Shown here: positions 8,634 through 16,279 of the stretch, in pieces
How the letters are laid out: every line of letters starts with the position of its first letter
Numbering within the stretch: position 1 is the stretch's first letter
Assembly (NCBI GenBank): GCA_963790415.1
Contig: CAWBOK010000003.1
Span: forward strand, 124,001 to 188,000
Direction of reading: 5' to 3'
From: JAJZQZ01 sp963790415
GTDB lineage: Bacteria > Actinomycetota > Thermoleophilia > RBG-16-64-13
DNA: 64,000 nucleotides
Notes under the pieces: generated by a model
Told to the model about the DNA's origin: nothing
What the model saw: the letters and a program-made list of their open reading frames with translations, nothing else
Databases searched by the model: none
Position numbers and translations under genes: made by a program

Positions 8634-9830
8634 CTACTCCCACGCGGCCGGCAGCGCGCCGACCACGATATCCACGTTCATCGGCTTCCCGTCGCGCACG
8701 ATCCCGACGGTGACCCTGGCGCCCGGGCTGGTGCGGGTCACCAGGTCGGTGAGTGCCGCCGCCGTATCCACGGGCTTCCCGTCGAACGTGACAACAACGT
8801 CACCTACCTTGAGCCCGGCCTTCTCGGCGGGGGTACCAGGGTGTACCTTGATGATCGCCGCCCCCTTGTCGACTCCTTTCGGAGGCTCGGTCAGAGCGGC
8901 AATGTCAACTCTGCTCACCCCGAGGTATCCGCGCACTACTTTGCCCTTCTCGAGCAACTGCGGCAGGATCTCCTTCGCTGAGTTGATAGGCACGGCGAAC
9001 CCCAGATTGGTGTCGGGGATAACCGCCGTGTTGATCCCGACCACTTCTCCGGCCAGATCGAACAGCGGCCCGCCACTGTTGCCCGGATAGATCGCGGCGT
9101 CCGTCTGGATGAAGTCGCCGAAGGTGTTCTCGGGAAGGGAGCGGCCCTTTCCACTGACCACCCCAACGGTCACCGAGTACTCGAACCCCAGGGGATTGCC
9201 CATCGCCATGACCCAGTCGCCGGGCCGCACAGCCTCGGAATCCCCCAGCGGCGCCACAGTCAACGGCTTCTTGGGCTCGATCTTGATGAGCGCCAGGTCG
9301 TCCCGTGCATCGGCCCCAACGACTCGCGCCGTGTATTCATCGCCATTCGTGAAGGTCACCGTGACCGAATCGGCCTGGTCGATGACGTGGCGGTTCGTCA
9401 GGATGTAGCCGTCCTTGCTGATGACCACCCCGGAACCCTCGGCCGTTTGCTGATAGTCCGGCGGCAAACTGGGGTGCCCTTCAGGCAGACCGCCGGGGAG
9501 AGTAGTAGTCGTGGTTCCCGGTTGGTTCGGCGTGGGTTGGTCGGGGACGATCGAAGGCAGGGTGGGCGCTGTGGTCTGCCCGGCGCCCGGCTTGACCTTC
9601 ACCAAGATGAAGACCACGGTCGGCTTCATTCGATCCGCTATAGGGGCGAAGCTCGGTATGGCGCGCAGATCGGAGGTCATGCCCGCGCCTTCGGTCCACA
9701 GGTTTTCCGCCCGAGAACTGGTGGGCCGATCGATGCCAGTGGCTAGGAAGAAACCCAGGGCGCCGAAGAAAAGGGCGCCGGCGACCGCGATAAGGGCCAG
9801 GTTTCCCCGCCGGCGAAGTAGAGAACCCAT
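8634..9830 (-). CDS. HtrA/DegP-like serine protease, membrane anchored
   Basis: The 398-residue protein has one N-terminal transmembrane anchor (LALIAVAGALFFGALGFFLA), a Thr/Pro-rich linker, a trypsin-like domain with the triad His (NRHVID), Asp (DDLALIK) and Ser (GNSGGPLF), and a C-terminal PDZ domain (KAGLKVGDVVVTFDGKPVD). It would act outside the membrane in protein quality control. AAGGAG is placed well before ATG at 9830. It lies downstream of a glutaredoxin-like gene and a cell-wall hydrolase on the same strand, consistent with an envelope-stress set. Confidence 0.93.
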   Translation of the reverse strand: MGSLLRRRGNLALIAVAGALFFGALGFFLATGIDRPTSSRAENLWTEGAGMTSDLRAIPSFAPIADRMKPTVVFILVKVKPGAGQTTAPTLPSIVPDQPTPNQPGTTTTTLPGGLPEGHPSLPPDYQQTAEGSGVVISKDGYILTNRHVIDQADSVTVTFTNGDEYTARVVGADARDDLALIKIEPKKPLTVAPLGDSEAVRPGDWVMAMGNPLGFEYSVTVGVVSGKGRSLPENTFGDFIQTDAAIYPGNSGGPLFDLAGEVVGINTAVIPDTNLGFAVPINSAKEILPQLLEKGKVVRGYLGVSRVDIAALTEPPKGVDKGAAIIKVHPGTPAEKAGLKVGDVVVTFDGKPVDTAAALTDLVTRTSPGARVTVGIVRDGKPMNVDIVVGALPAAWE

Positions 9831-9866
9831 CTAATACTCCTTGTTGGCCCCCGAAACGGGGCAGTC

Positions 9867-10184
9867 TCATGATGGATGGAGTATACCCTCCATCCATGAC
9901 CCATGGTCGTTCGCCGCAGCGATGATGCGGCGCAGGCGATCCGGGTCGACGCGGTACTTGAAGACCACGCGGCCTTTGATCTCGCCCACGGGTATCCGCG
10001 CACGATACCGCGCTTCCAGAACAGGGTCTCCGGAGATGTCGATGGACCTGACCGAGATCGCCGAGTCGCGCTCGAAAGGAGCCAAGACAGCGCGGGCTTC
10101 GTCGCACAGACAGCAACCCGGCGCCGTGTAGAACACCAGTTCCACACTGGGTTCCGAGGATTCCGCGCCGGGGGCCAGGGTCAC
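9867..10184 (-). CDS. Glutaredoxin-like protein
   Basis: The 105-residue protein has a thioredoxin fold of the short glutaredoxin family. The active-site segment FYTAPGCCLCDEAR carries a CxxC-like pair, and the cis-proline region is RIPVGEIKGRVVFKYRVD. GTG at 10184 lies five nt after the stop of the preceding gene and overlaps its end region (TAGGATCGTG), which fits coupling. The final codons contain a perfect 10-bp inverted repeat (9872-9881 and 9888-9897). It is a probable cytoplasmic thiol redox protein or electron donor; the partner is unknown. Confidence 0.75.
   Translation of the reverse strand: MTLAPGAESSEPSVELVFYTAPGCCLCDEARAVLAPFERDSAISVRSIDISGDPVLEARYRARIPVGEIKGRVVFKYRVDPDRLRRIIAAANDHGSWMEGILHPS
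9872..9897. repeat. Perfect inverted repeat at 3' end of glutaredoxin gene
   Basis: ATGGATGGAG and CTCCATCCAT flank the 6-nt spacer TATACC. It covers the last codons of the glutaredoxin-like gene and lies about 40 bp before the HtrA start. A second small hairpin (CCCCG-AAA-CGGGG) follows near 9849-9861. It could be a regulator site for htrA or a processing hairpin. Confidence 0.6.
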
Positions 10185-10188
10185 GATC

Positions 10189-10801
10189 CTACCAGCCGAA
10201 CCCGGCGGCCGCGGCACGCCCGCGGAAGCTGCGCTCGAGAGCCCTCAGGTTCTGCACGTACGCGGCGAAGCCGGGGACGTCGCTGCCCGTAGTACGCGGC
10301 CGCGAACGCTTCCCAGTCGTACGGCGGAGCGTCGAGAAGCTGCCGATACAGACCATCGTGGCCCACCTTGAGATAGCGGCCGAGCGCCATCATGCCGATC
10401 TCCGGCGAGGAGAAGGAGTACCAATCTTTACCTGCACCCACACTCTTCCCGCCGCCAAGCTCCCCCCAGCGCGTGTCGGCCCCGTGATAGCGCAGGCAGC
10501 CGAAGTTGTTGGCCGAGACCAACTCTCCCCCCAGCTTGGGATCGGCCAGCGACGTCTCCGCCCCGATGACGACCAGCTGAGGGAGTACGTCGATGCCGTA
10601 CCAATGCCAGTTGTCCACGATCATGGTGCCCGTGACCCGACTGTTGTGCGGCCCGAGAATGTCTCGGTCCAGGAACGCCGCCGTGCTCGCGGCGGAAGCG
10701 TGCGAGGTCGCAAGGCCGGCGAAGAGTGCCATGAAGGCGACCGCCAGCTTGGCTATGGTCATGGCCTTTCGGAGTTCAGAGGTCGCGTGCAGACGTACCA
10801 T
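10189..10801 (-). CDS. Secreted lysozyme/glucosaminidase-like cell-wall hydrolase, one frameshift
   Basis: Starting at 10801 (GGAGG is 9 nt upstream), the protein has a signal peptide (LAVAFMALFAGLATSHASA). It is followed by a domain resembling bacterial glucosaminidases: VIGAETSLADPKLGGELVSA with the putative catalytic Glu, then NNFGCLRYHG (family NLFGI-like). The frame breaks near 10280 after AAAYYG. The other frame gives GSDVPGFAAYVQNLRALERS and a Trp-ending terminus with TAG at 10189-10191. It would cut peptidoglycan outside the cell. The glutaredoxin-like gene begins a few bases after its stop. Confidence 0.75.
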
Positions 10802-11084
10802 CAAGGTGTTTCCTCCGTGCTTCGGGGATAGAGAAGCGCGCGGCAAGACGGACTCCATGCGGGGAAGAAGGGTCGCGGCTTGCGGGCGCCGTGGCAACGA
10901 CGGCCACAGAACATACGGGGGCCGAGCGAACGGGGTGATCGGTCTCGGTGGTGCTCAGGCCTTTCTGCTCGCGGCCGGCTCCCCTTGGAAGTGCGCATGG
11001 TAGCAGCATCTCGCCGAGGCGCCAACCCCGCGTCGGCCGACGCGCCCACTATCCGCGACGCGCGCCTTCTGCTTTACTCAGCGC
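10802..11084. other. Divergent intergenic region, no feature assigned
   Basis: These 283 bp separate the leftward cell-wall hydrolase from the rightward lipid kinase. The segment is rich in short inverted stretches, for example CCGAG with CTCGG around 10922-10948. I could not match it to a known riboswitch or find a convincing promoter. Both genes must be transcribed from here. Confidence 0.5.
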
Positions 11085-12041
11085 ATGAACGACGCGACGA
11101 CACCCATCGGCGGCCTGCCCGAAGACCGACGCGCCGTCTTCGCCATAGTCAACCCCGCCTCCGACAACGGCTCGACCGCGCGTCTCTGGCCGCGGGCGAG
11201 GGCAACCCTGATGGATGCCGGCTTCGACGTGAACGAGGCGCTCACGGAAGGACCGGGCCATGCCACGGCGCTGGCGCTGGCGGCGGGAGAGCAGGGACAC
11301 CGGGTCGTGCTGTACGTCGGCGGCGACGGGACAGCCAACGAAGTGGCCAACGGCCTGCTGAAACTGCCTACCCTGGCCCGGCCCGCCCTGGCCGCTCTGC
11401 CACGGGGCACCGGCGGCGACCTGGCCAAGAGTCTGGACCTGGCCCCCGGAGCGGCGGCCGCAGCCGCCCGCCTCGCGCGAGGTCGCGAACGCACCATCGA
11501 TGTCGCGTCGTGCACCTACACGGCGCTCGACGGCACGCACACGCGGCGCTTCTTCCTCAATATCGCCGACGCCGGCATCGGGGGATACGTCGCGGAGCGC
11601 GTGAACCGCTCGAGCAAGGCCTTCGGCGGATTCGCCTCGTTCCTCTGGGCGACGCTCTCGGTCTTCGCCACCATGAGCAAGCCCGATTTGACCCTGACCA
11701 TCGACGGACAGGTGCGCTTCGCGGGCCCGGCCACCTCGATGGCGGTGTGCAACGGCCCCCGATTCGGTGGCGGCATGCTGATGGCTCCCGACGCCCGTCT
11801 CGACGACGGGATACTCGACGTGATAGTCATCGGTGACATCTCCAAGGGCGACTTGGCCCTGAACCTGCCGAGGCTCTATCGAGGCACCCACCTGACCCAT
11901 CCAAAGGTGGAGGCGTTCCGAGGCCGGGAGGTCGTGATCGAGGCGACCGCACCGGCGCCCCTGGAGATCGACGGGGAACACCCGGGCACGACTCCGTTCC
12001 ACGTCTGGGTGGAGCCGGCAGCGTTGCGTATGATCGTGTGA
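11085..12041 (+). CDS. Diacylglycerol/lipid kinase (DagK/YegS family)
   Basis: The 318-residue protein has the DAGK catalytic signature: FAIVNPASDNGS at the start, the nucleotide-binding YVGGDGTANEVANGL (GGDGT), and LPRGTGGDLAKSLDL. The C-terminal beta domain carries FGGGMLMAPDARLDDGILDV, typical of DgkB/YegS enzymes. These phosphorylate diacylglycerol or related lipids using ATP, recycling lipids at the membrane. It is 24 bp upstream of the nitroreductase gene and probably co-transcribed with it. Confidence 0.9.
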   Translation: MNDATTPIGGLPEDRRAVFAIVNPASDNGSTARLWPRARATLMDAGFDVNEALTEGPGHATALALAAGEQGHRVVLYVGGDGTANEVANGLLKLPTLARPALAALPRGTGGDLAKSLDLAPGAAAAAARLARGRERTIDVASCTYTALDGTHTRRFFLNIADAGIGGYVAERVNRSSKAFGGFASFLWATLSVFATMSKPDLTLTIDGQVRFAGPATSMAVCNGPRFGGGMLMAPDARLDDGILDVIVIGDISKGDLALNLPRLYRGTHLTHPKVEAFRGREVVIEATAPAPLEIDGEHPGTTPFHVWVEPAALRMIV

Positions 12042-12064
12042 GACAACACAAAGGAGGCAGGGAC

Positions 12065-12620
12065 ATGGACGTCAAGGAAGCCATCATCCGGCGACGGAGC
12101 ATCCGCAAGTTCGAGACCGACGGACGCGTCAGCGACGCCGACATCGCCACGATACTCGAAGCGGGGCGACAGGCCCCGTCGTGGAAGAACGACCAACCAT
12201 GGCGGTTCGTCGTGGTGCGCGACCCCGAGCCTGCGCGAGAGTGTGGCCCAGTGTCTGCCTGAGACCAATCCGGCCGCAGGCACCATCCGCGCCGCCTCAG
12301 CGGTGATCGTGCTGGTGGGCGTGCCCGCCGAAGGCGCCGTGCACCAGGACAAGCCGTTCTGGCTGGTCGACTGCGGCATCGCCGGCGAGAACATGTATCT
12401 GCAGGCGACGGAGCTCGGCATCGCCACCGTGTGGGTATCGCTCGTGGACGGACCTCGTCTGTGCGCCCTCCTGGGCCTGCCCGAGGGGATGGAATGCGTC
12501 GGCCTCTTCCCCCTCGGCCACCAGCTCGAAGGCCACGAACCCAGACCTCGGGGCCGCAAAGAGATCGCGGAGATCGTCTGGTCGGAGCGGTACGGGCGGC
12601 CCTTCACCGTGGCCCAGTGA
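12065..12620 (+). CDS. Nitroreductase-family FMN oxidoreductase, one frameshift
   Basis: AAAGGAGG lies just before ATG at 12065. The N-terminal part has the FMN-phosphate-binding segment RRRSIRKFETD and ILEAGRQAPSWKNDQPWRFV. After a one-base frame change near 12238 the product continues with the central helix VDCGIAGENMYLQATELGIA and a C-terminal GLPEGMECVGLFPLGH. The total is about 184 residues, normal for the family. Substrate unknown; such enzymes reduce nitro groups, quinones or flavins. It converges with, and overlaps by 17 bp, the Cys-rich gene. Confidence 0.85.
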
Positions 12621-13059
12621 AGGCACCGACGAGAGCCGCGAGCAGCACGTAGCCGCCGCAGGGCTCGAGCCGCTCGTCGGGGGCCAGCGCCGGGTTCCGA
12701 TGGTCGCACGCGCCACCTGCCACGAAGTCACATCCCCGGCAGATACGCGACTCGAGGTCGAGATCGTGCTCGTAGCTGACTGGGTCCGCGGTCGCGAGCA
12801 CGTCGGCGAAAGTGGCCCGAAGGGCCGACATGCCCTTCGGGCCGGCCGCCGCCTCGTCTATCAGACGGCAAATCTCGACGAAACCGGCGCAGGCTTGATC
12901 CTCGCCCGCGTCGTCGCGAAAGAAGGTGCAGAAACCGGCGCAGACCAACCGCCTGCGACCCACTTCAGACGCAAGGTCGAGCTGCCGGAACTCGGTCGTA
13001 GTGACTCTGCTCTTGGCCGCCGGTCCCCGGTCCGAGGCGCGCGCTCTGGCTGCCGTCAC
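12604..13059 (-). CDS. Cysteine-rich protein of unknown function
   Basis: The 151-residue protein starts at GTG 13059, with an excellent AGGAGGTGA five nt upstream. It has eight cysteines in pairs: CAGFC, CAGFVEIC, and CRGCDFVAGGACDH, with a last EPCGG. That spacing suggests a metal or Fe-S site or a zinc-bound fold. There is no signal peptide. I do not recognise the family. Its start is divergent from the acetyltransferase gene, and its end converges with the nitroreductase gene. Confidence 0.6.
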   Translation of the reverse strand: MTAARARASDRGPAAKSRVTTTEFRQLDLASEVGRRRLVCAGFCTFFRDDAGEDQACAGFVEICRLIDEAAAGPKGMSALRATFADVLATADPVSYEHDLDLESRICRGCDFVAGGACDHRNPALAPDERLEPCGGYVLLAALVGAFTGPR

Positions 13060-13153
13060 GAGTCACCTCCTGATTCCCGCACGATGTGGTACCTTTCGCG
13101 AATGGTACGCCCTTCCCCTGGCCCGGGCCAACCCAGAGGCCGGTGACATAGTA

Positions 13154-14092
13154 GTGACTCCGAACGAACCTTCGCGCTCGATCTCCCTTCGGGACGCCCG
13201 TTCCGACGACGCAGGCGCTCTCGACGCGTTTGCCACGTCCACACGGTTGCCCGGTGATCATCAGGGCGTCGCGGCCCGGGATTCGCAGACGCACGACGAG
13301 GGAGTCCTGCGGGTAGCGGTCACCGATGAGGACCGCGTCGTCGGAGCTCAGCACTATCAACACCTCGATTCGACCCAATGCTGGCTCAGCAGATTACGCA
13401 TTCATCCTGAGTTCCGCCGCCGAGGCATCGCCGGCATGCTGCTGGCCGACGCCGTGCGAATGGCCCAGAGCGAGAGACTCCTGACGCTGCGCTACTCAGG
13501 AGACGCCATGAACGAGGCCGTTCACCGGCTGAGTCAGGCGCACCATGCGCGTCCTCGGGGCACGTGGGTGAGTTTCGAGCGGACCATGGACGCGTCGGCG
13601 TGTGAGCTCGGCCGCGCGAAGCCCTCCTTGGGCCAGGCAGCTACCGCGCTGGGCCAGGGCGACCGTCTGCGGGCCCTCTCGCTCGTGCACGCGAGCGGCA
13701 GGAGCCTTTATGCCGAAAGCTGGATCTGGCGTACTCTCGACGCTGCCGCGATCGCGTCATTGATACAAGGCGGGCACGCCTTTCTTGCCCGCTCGGGCGT
13801 GGGGGGTTGGAGTCTCGCTTTGCTGGCCACGCACCCCGAGAATGAGATGGAAGCCACCTTGTACGGCACCGATCCCGTATGCGCCCAAGCGGTGCTGGAC
13901 CACCTCAAACGCTCTGCCTGCGCGGCGGCCGACGGCGTGGACATCATCGTCCACGTTCCTCAGGACTCGCCCGCGTCCGGCCTCCTCGGAAGTCTGGCAC
14001 GGCGCGGTGAATGGCGACCGGTGACAGAGCACGCACTCCGGGTCTGGGAGATCGAGCTGACGCCCAAGGCGTCCCCGCGGGCGAGCTCCTAG
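13154..14092 (+). CDS. GNAT-family N-acetyltransferase
   Basis: From GTG 13154 the product is 312 residues. The first half is a GNAT domain: ISLRDARSDDAGALDAFA, WLSRLRIHPEFRRRGIAGM (acetyl-CoA binding RxxGxA/G motif, here RRRGIAG) and LLADAVRMAQ. The second half (about residues 160-300) resembles a second, degenerate acetyltransferase-like domain ending in HALRVWEIEL. No strong ribosome site precedes the start, and upstream in-frame starts exist, so the N-terminus is uncertain. The substrate is unknown. Its end overlaps the following minus-strand gene by 4 bp. Confidence 0.75.
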   Translation: MTPNEPSRSISLRDARSDDAGALDAFATSTRLPGDHQGVAARDSQTHDEGVLRVAVTDEDRVVGAQHYQHLDSTQCWLSRLRIHPEFRRRGIAGMLLADAVRMAQSERLLTLRYSGDAMNEAVHRLSQAHHARPRGTWVSFERTMDASACELGRAKPSLGQAATALGQGDRLRALSLVHASGRSLYAESWIWRTLDAAAIASLIQGGHAFLARSGVGGWSLALLATHPENEMEATLYGTDPVCAQAVLDHLKRSACAAADGVDIIVHVPQDSPASGLLGSLARRGEWRPVTEHALRVWEIELTPKASPRASS

Positions 14093-14424
14093 CGACTTCG
14101 AACGGCCCGCGCGCACTCGGCCAGTCGGCCCTCCAGGGACTCGCTCGCGAGATACTCGACGATGACCTCGCGATGTCGACGACGCAGATCCTGCTCGAGT
14201 TCGCCGGCGAGTCGAGTGATCTCCTCGGCGAGTTCACGCTCGGCACGTTCCGCGCCCAAGTGATCCCGGCGCACATCCAGATACTCGGCACACGCCTCGT
14301 AGGCCGCTCCCGGCGTGGCCACGCGATAGGAACAGAGATCCAGGTAGTAGGTCGTGAACGCCCGTTTGAATCGCAGGCGCACCTCGGGCAATGGCCGCGC
14401 GCCGACGCTCCCTCCGCCCGTCAC
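14089..14424 (-). CDS. Small protein of unknown function
   Basis: The 111-residue product starts at GTG 14424, overlapping the stop of the upstream gene as GTGA, so the pair is probably translated together. It is mostly helical and charged. The middle contains FKRAFTTYYLDLCSYRVATP and the last 50 residues are Glu/Arg-rich with heptad-like spacing (ELAEEITRLAGELEQDLRRR), perhaps a short coiled coil. I do not recognise the family. It converges on the acetyltransferase gene with a 4-bp overlap. Confidence 0.5.
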   Translation of the reverse strand: MTGGGSVGARPLPEVRLRFKRAFTTYYLDLCSYRVATPGAAYEACAEYLDVRRDHLGAERAERELAEEITRLAGELEQDLRRRHREVIVEYLASESLEGRLAECARAVRSR

Positions 14425-14894
14425 TTGGAATAGGATACGTCGCGCCACGAAGGGTGCGGTGGCGGACCTATCTCGCGTGAACGGTGGCCGCGCGGGTAGT
14501 AGACGAACGAACCCCGCTTTTCGTCGTAGACGACTTCGAGTTGATCTTCGAGCAGGCGCTGGTCGAGCCACGCACCTCGGAACACCAATTCGCGGAGCCA
14601 GTAGATGAGGCACTCGCCGTTGTGTCGCAGCACCTGCGCCCCGCTATCGACCAAGTACTCGCCCAGCGCGCTGACCGGACGTTCCAGCCCGCCCGAAGCC
14701 ACCAACCGCACGAGGTCGCCGCATTCGTCTTCGTCCAAGACTCCGGGGCCTACCAAGTCGAGTTCGACCGACGCCAGCTCCACCCGCTGTCGAAAATCGA
14801 CACTGTTGAATCCGTACCGGAAACTACGGAACTCGAGGATGTAGTCCTCACCGGAGCAGTAGTTGGGATGGGCCTTGCGACCTTCTGGGGCCAT
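14421..14894 (-). CDS. Protein of unknown function
   Basis: The 157-residue protein begins at ATG 14894 with GGGGGGTG just upstream (an alternative GTG lies at 14900). It contains YCSGEDYILEFRSFRYGF near the start and LIYWLRELVFRGAWLDQRLL in the second half, and it ends in a Pro/Arg-rich tail. There are no membrane segments or recognisable motifs. It overlaps the next gene by GTGA, forming a two-gene unit of unknown role. Confidence 0.55.
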   Translation of the reverse strand: MAPEGRKAHPNYCSGEDYILEFRSFRYGFNSVDFRQRVELASVELDLVGPGVLDEDECGDLVRLVASGGLERPVSALGEYLVDSGAQVLRHNGECLIYWLRELVFRGAWLDQRLLEDQLEVVYDEKRGSFVYYPRGHRSREIGPPPHPSWRDVSYSK

Positions 14895-14934
14895 GGTCAC
14901 CCCCCGGGTGCAGCGGGCGATAGGACCGACAGTT

Positions 14935-15519
14935 TCATTGTACCAGAGGGCCCCGTGGGTCCAAACGCCCGTCGGTCACCAGCCCCAGGTCGCGTGCGCA
15001 GGGCAGGCAGTACACCTGGTCTTCACTCACGACCGTCCGCGTGCCCATCGCTCCCTCCTGACACCGGGAGCAGCGAGACGTAGGGAGTCTCGGCGCCATG
15101 GTCGGCGCTTGGATCTGCACCATGTTCACGTGGAACAAGTCGTCGGCGGGAGCCGCCAGGAGATGCGCGATCCTGGTCGCGCGGTCGTCGGCGACCCCGT
15201 CCATGGCGTCATAACGGAAGGCTACCCGAACGGCACGACCCGAGCCGCGGTCGAAGAGGGTGAACACCTGCTTGCCATTGTCCATGAAACGCAGGTTGCC
15301 CTTGCCGAACGTGGTCGACAGCATCGCCTGGAACGCATCGACCGAACAGCTGTCGTTCTCGGCCAGGAGCACAAGGTCCTCGTCGGGCGCCCGCTCCACG
15401 CCCAGGGCTGCGACGGCGGTCAGCACGGCCCGATATCCTATGACCAATCCCGGGCACAGATGGCCGTGAAAGGCCACGACGGGTTCCAGATCGGCGGGAA
15501 GCGCGGTGGGCGCAGTCAT
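14935..15519 (-). CDS. FmdE-family protein with C-terminal zinc-ribbon
   Basis: The 194-residue protein matches the FmdE family: VVAFHGHLCPGLVIGYRA with its His and Cys, then AENDSCSVDAFQAMLSTTFG and GNLRFMDNGKQVF. A four-Cys module near residues 149-175 (CSRCQEG...CLPCARD) resembles a zinc ribbon. The family was named from formylmethanofuran dehydrogenase operons but is widespread, and its reaction is unclear; metal binding is likely. AAGGAGCG precedes the ATG at 15519. No molybdenum or tungsten enzyme is adjacent, although moeA lies at 33.6 kb. Confidence 0.85.
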   Translation of the reverse strand: MTAPTALPADLEPVVAFHGHLCPGLVIGYRAVLTAVAALGVERAPDEDLVLLAENDSCSVDAFQAMLSTTFGKGNLRFMDNGKQVFTLFDRGSGRAVRVAFRYDAMDGVADDRATRIAHLLAAPADDLFHVNMVQIQAPTMAPRLPTSRCSRCQEGAMGTRTVVSEDQVYCLPCARDLGLVTDGRLDPRGPLVQ

Positions 15520-15563
15520 GTTCGCTCCTTGTGTCGTTGACGTAGGCCATACATAATAGCCGC

Positions 15564-16277
15564 ATGAAGCGAGCCGGCCGATCCCTCAGCATAGCGGTTG
15601 CCATCTTGGCGTCTCTCACGTTGGCCGCCTGCGGCGGCGGAGTCGCAGTCGACCTCGGATGTGGACGCACAGAACGTGGTGGCCGAGGCCGTCCCGGCCA
15701 TGCAGGCCCTCGAGAGCTTCCATTTCGTCTATGAGGTCGTGAAACCGCAAGACGCAAAGCCCGCCCAAGGGCTCGACATAGCCAGGATAGAGGGCGACGT
15801 CACCGCCGACGGCAAGATGAATGCGTCCATCGACCTGCTCCAGAACGGCGTCCCCCTGCAGGTGAACTTCGTAGCGTTCGGCGACGTCCACTACATCCAA
15901 GACCCCACGTCGCAGAAGTGGCAGGGCGTGCCGGCCGCCCTGAGCCCGGTGGGCAAGATCAACCTGAACACCGGGGCCGTCCAGATCCTCGCAGAAGATA
16001 GACAAGCTGCGAGTACGTCGACACTCAGGACGTCGACGGGGTGAAGACCTACCACCTCAAGGGTACGGTGGCGCCGGCCGAGGTGGCGAGCATCGCGGGC
16101 AGCCGTCTCGACCACCGAGCCGTTCGCGGGCGAGATCTGGGTCGGTGTCGACGATCACCTGGTGCGTCGCATCCAGATCGATGCGGAGCGGCGACCGCGA
16201 GCGAAGACCCGACGACAGTGCGCACCATCGACCTCAGCGCATTCGACCAGCCGGTCACCATCGAGGCTCCCAAGTAG
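15564..16277 (+). CDS. LprG/LppX-like lipoprotein, frameshifted
   Basis: ATG at 15564 opens a lipoprotein signal peptide ending in the lipobox LAAC. The mature part, read across frame changes near 15645, 16005, 16105 and 16185, shows the LppX_LprAFG pattern: AVPAMQALESFHFVYEV, GDVTADGKMNASIDLLQNG, VQILAEDR, VDGVKTYHLKGTV, ending DQPVTIEAP. These proteins form a lipid-binding cup on the outer membrane face. It is followed after 2 bp by a DHA2-type transporter, the same pairing as LprG with P55 (Rv1410c) in mycobacteria, where the pair moves lipids to the envelope. Confidence 0.75.
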
Positions 16278-16279
16278 CC

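Noticed and set aside
10802..11084. Possible c-di-AMP or other riboswitch upstream of the cell-wall hydrolase
   Set aside because: Some GGGGTGATC-like and CCGAG/CTCGG elements are present, but the conserved GACAGCTAAC-type segment and overall order of the c-di-AMP riboswitch are missing on both strands.
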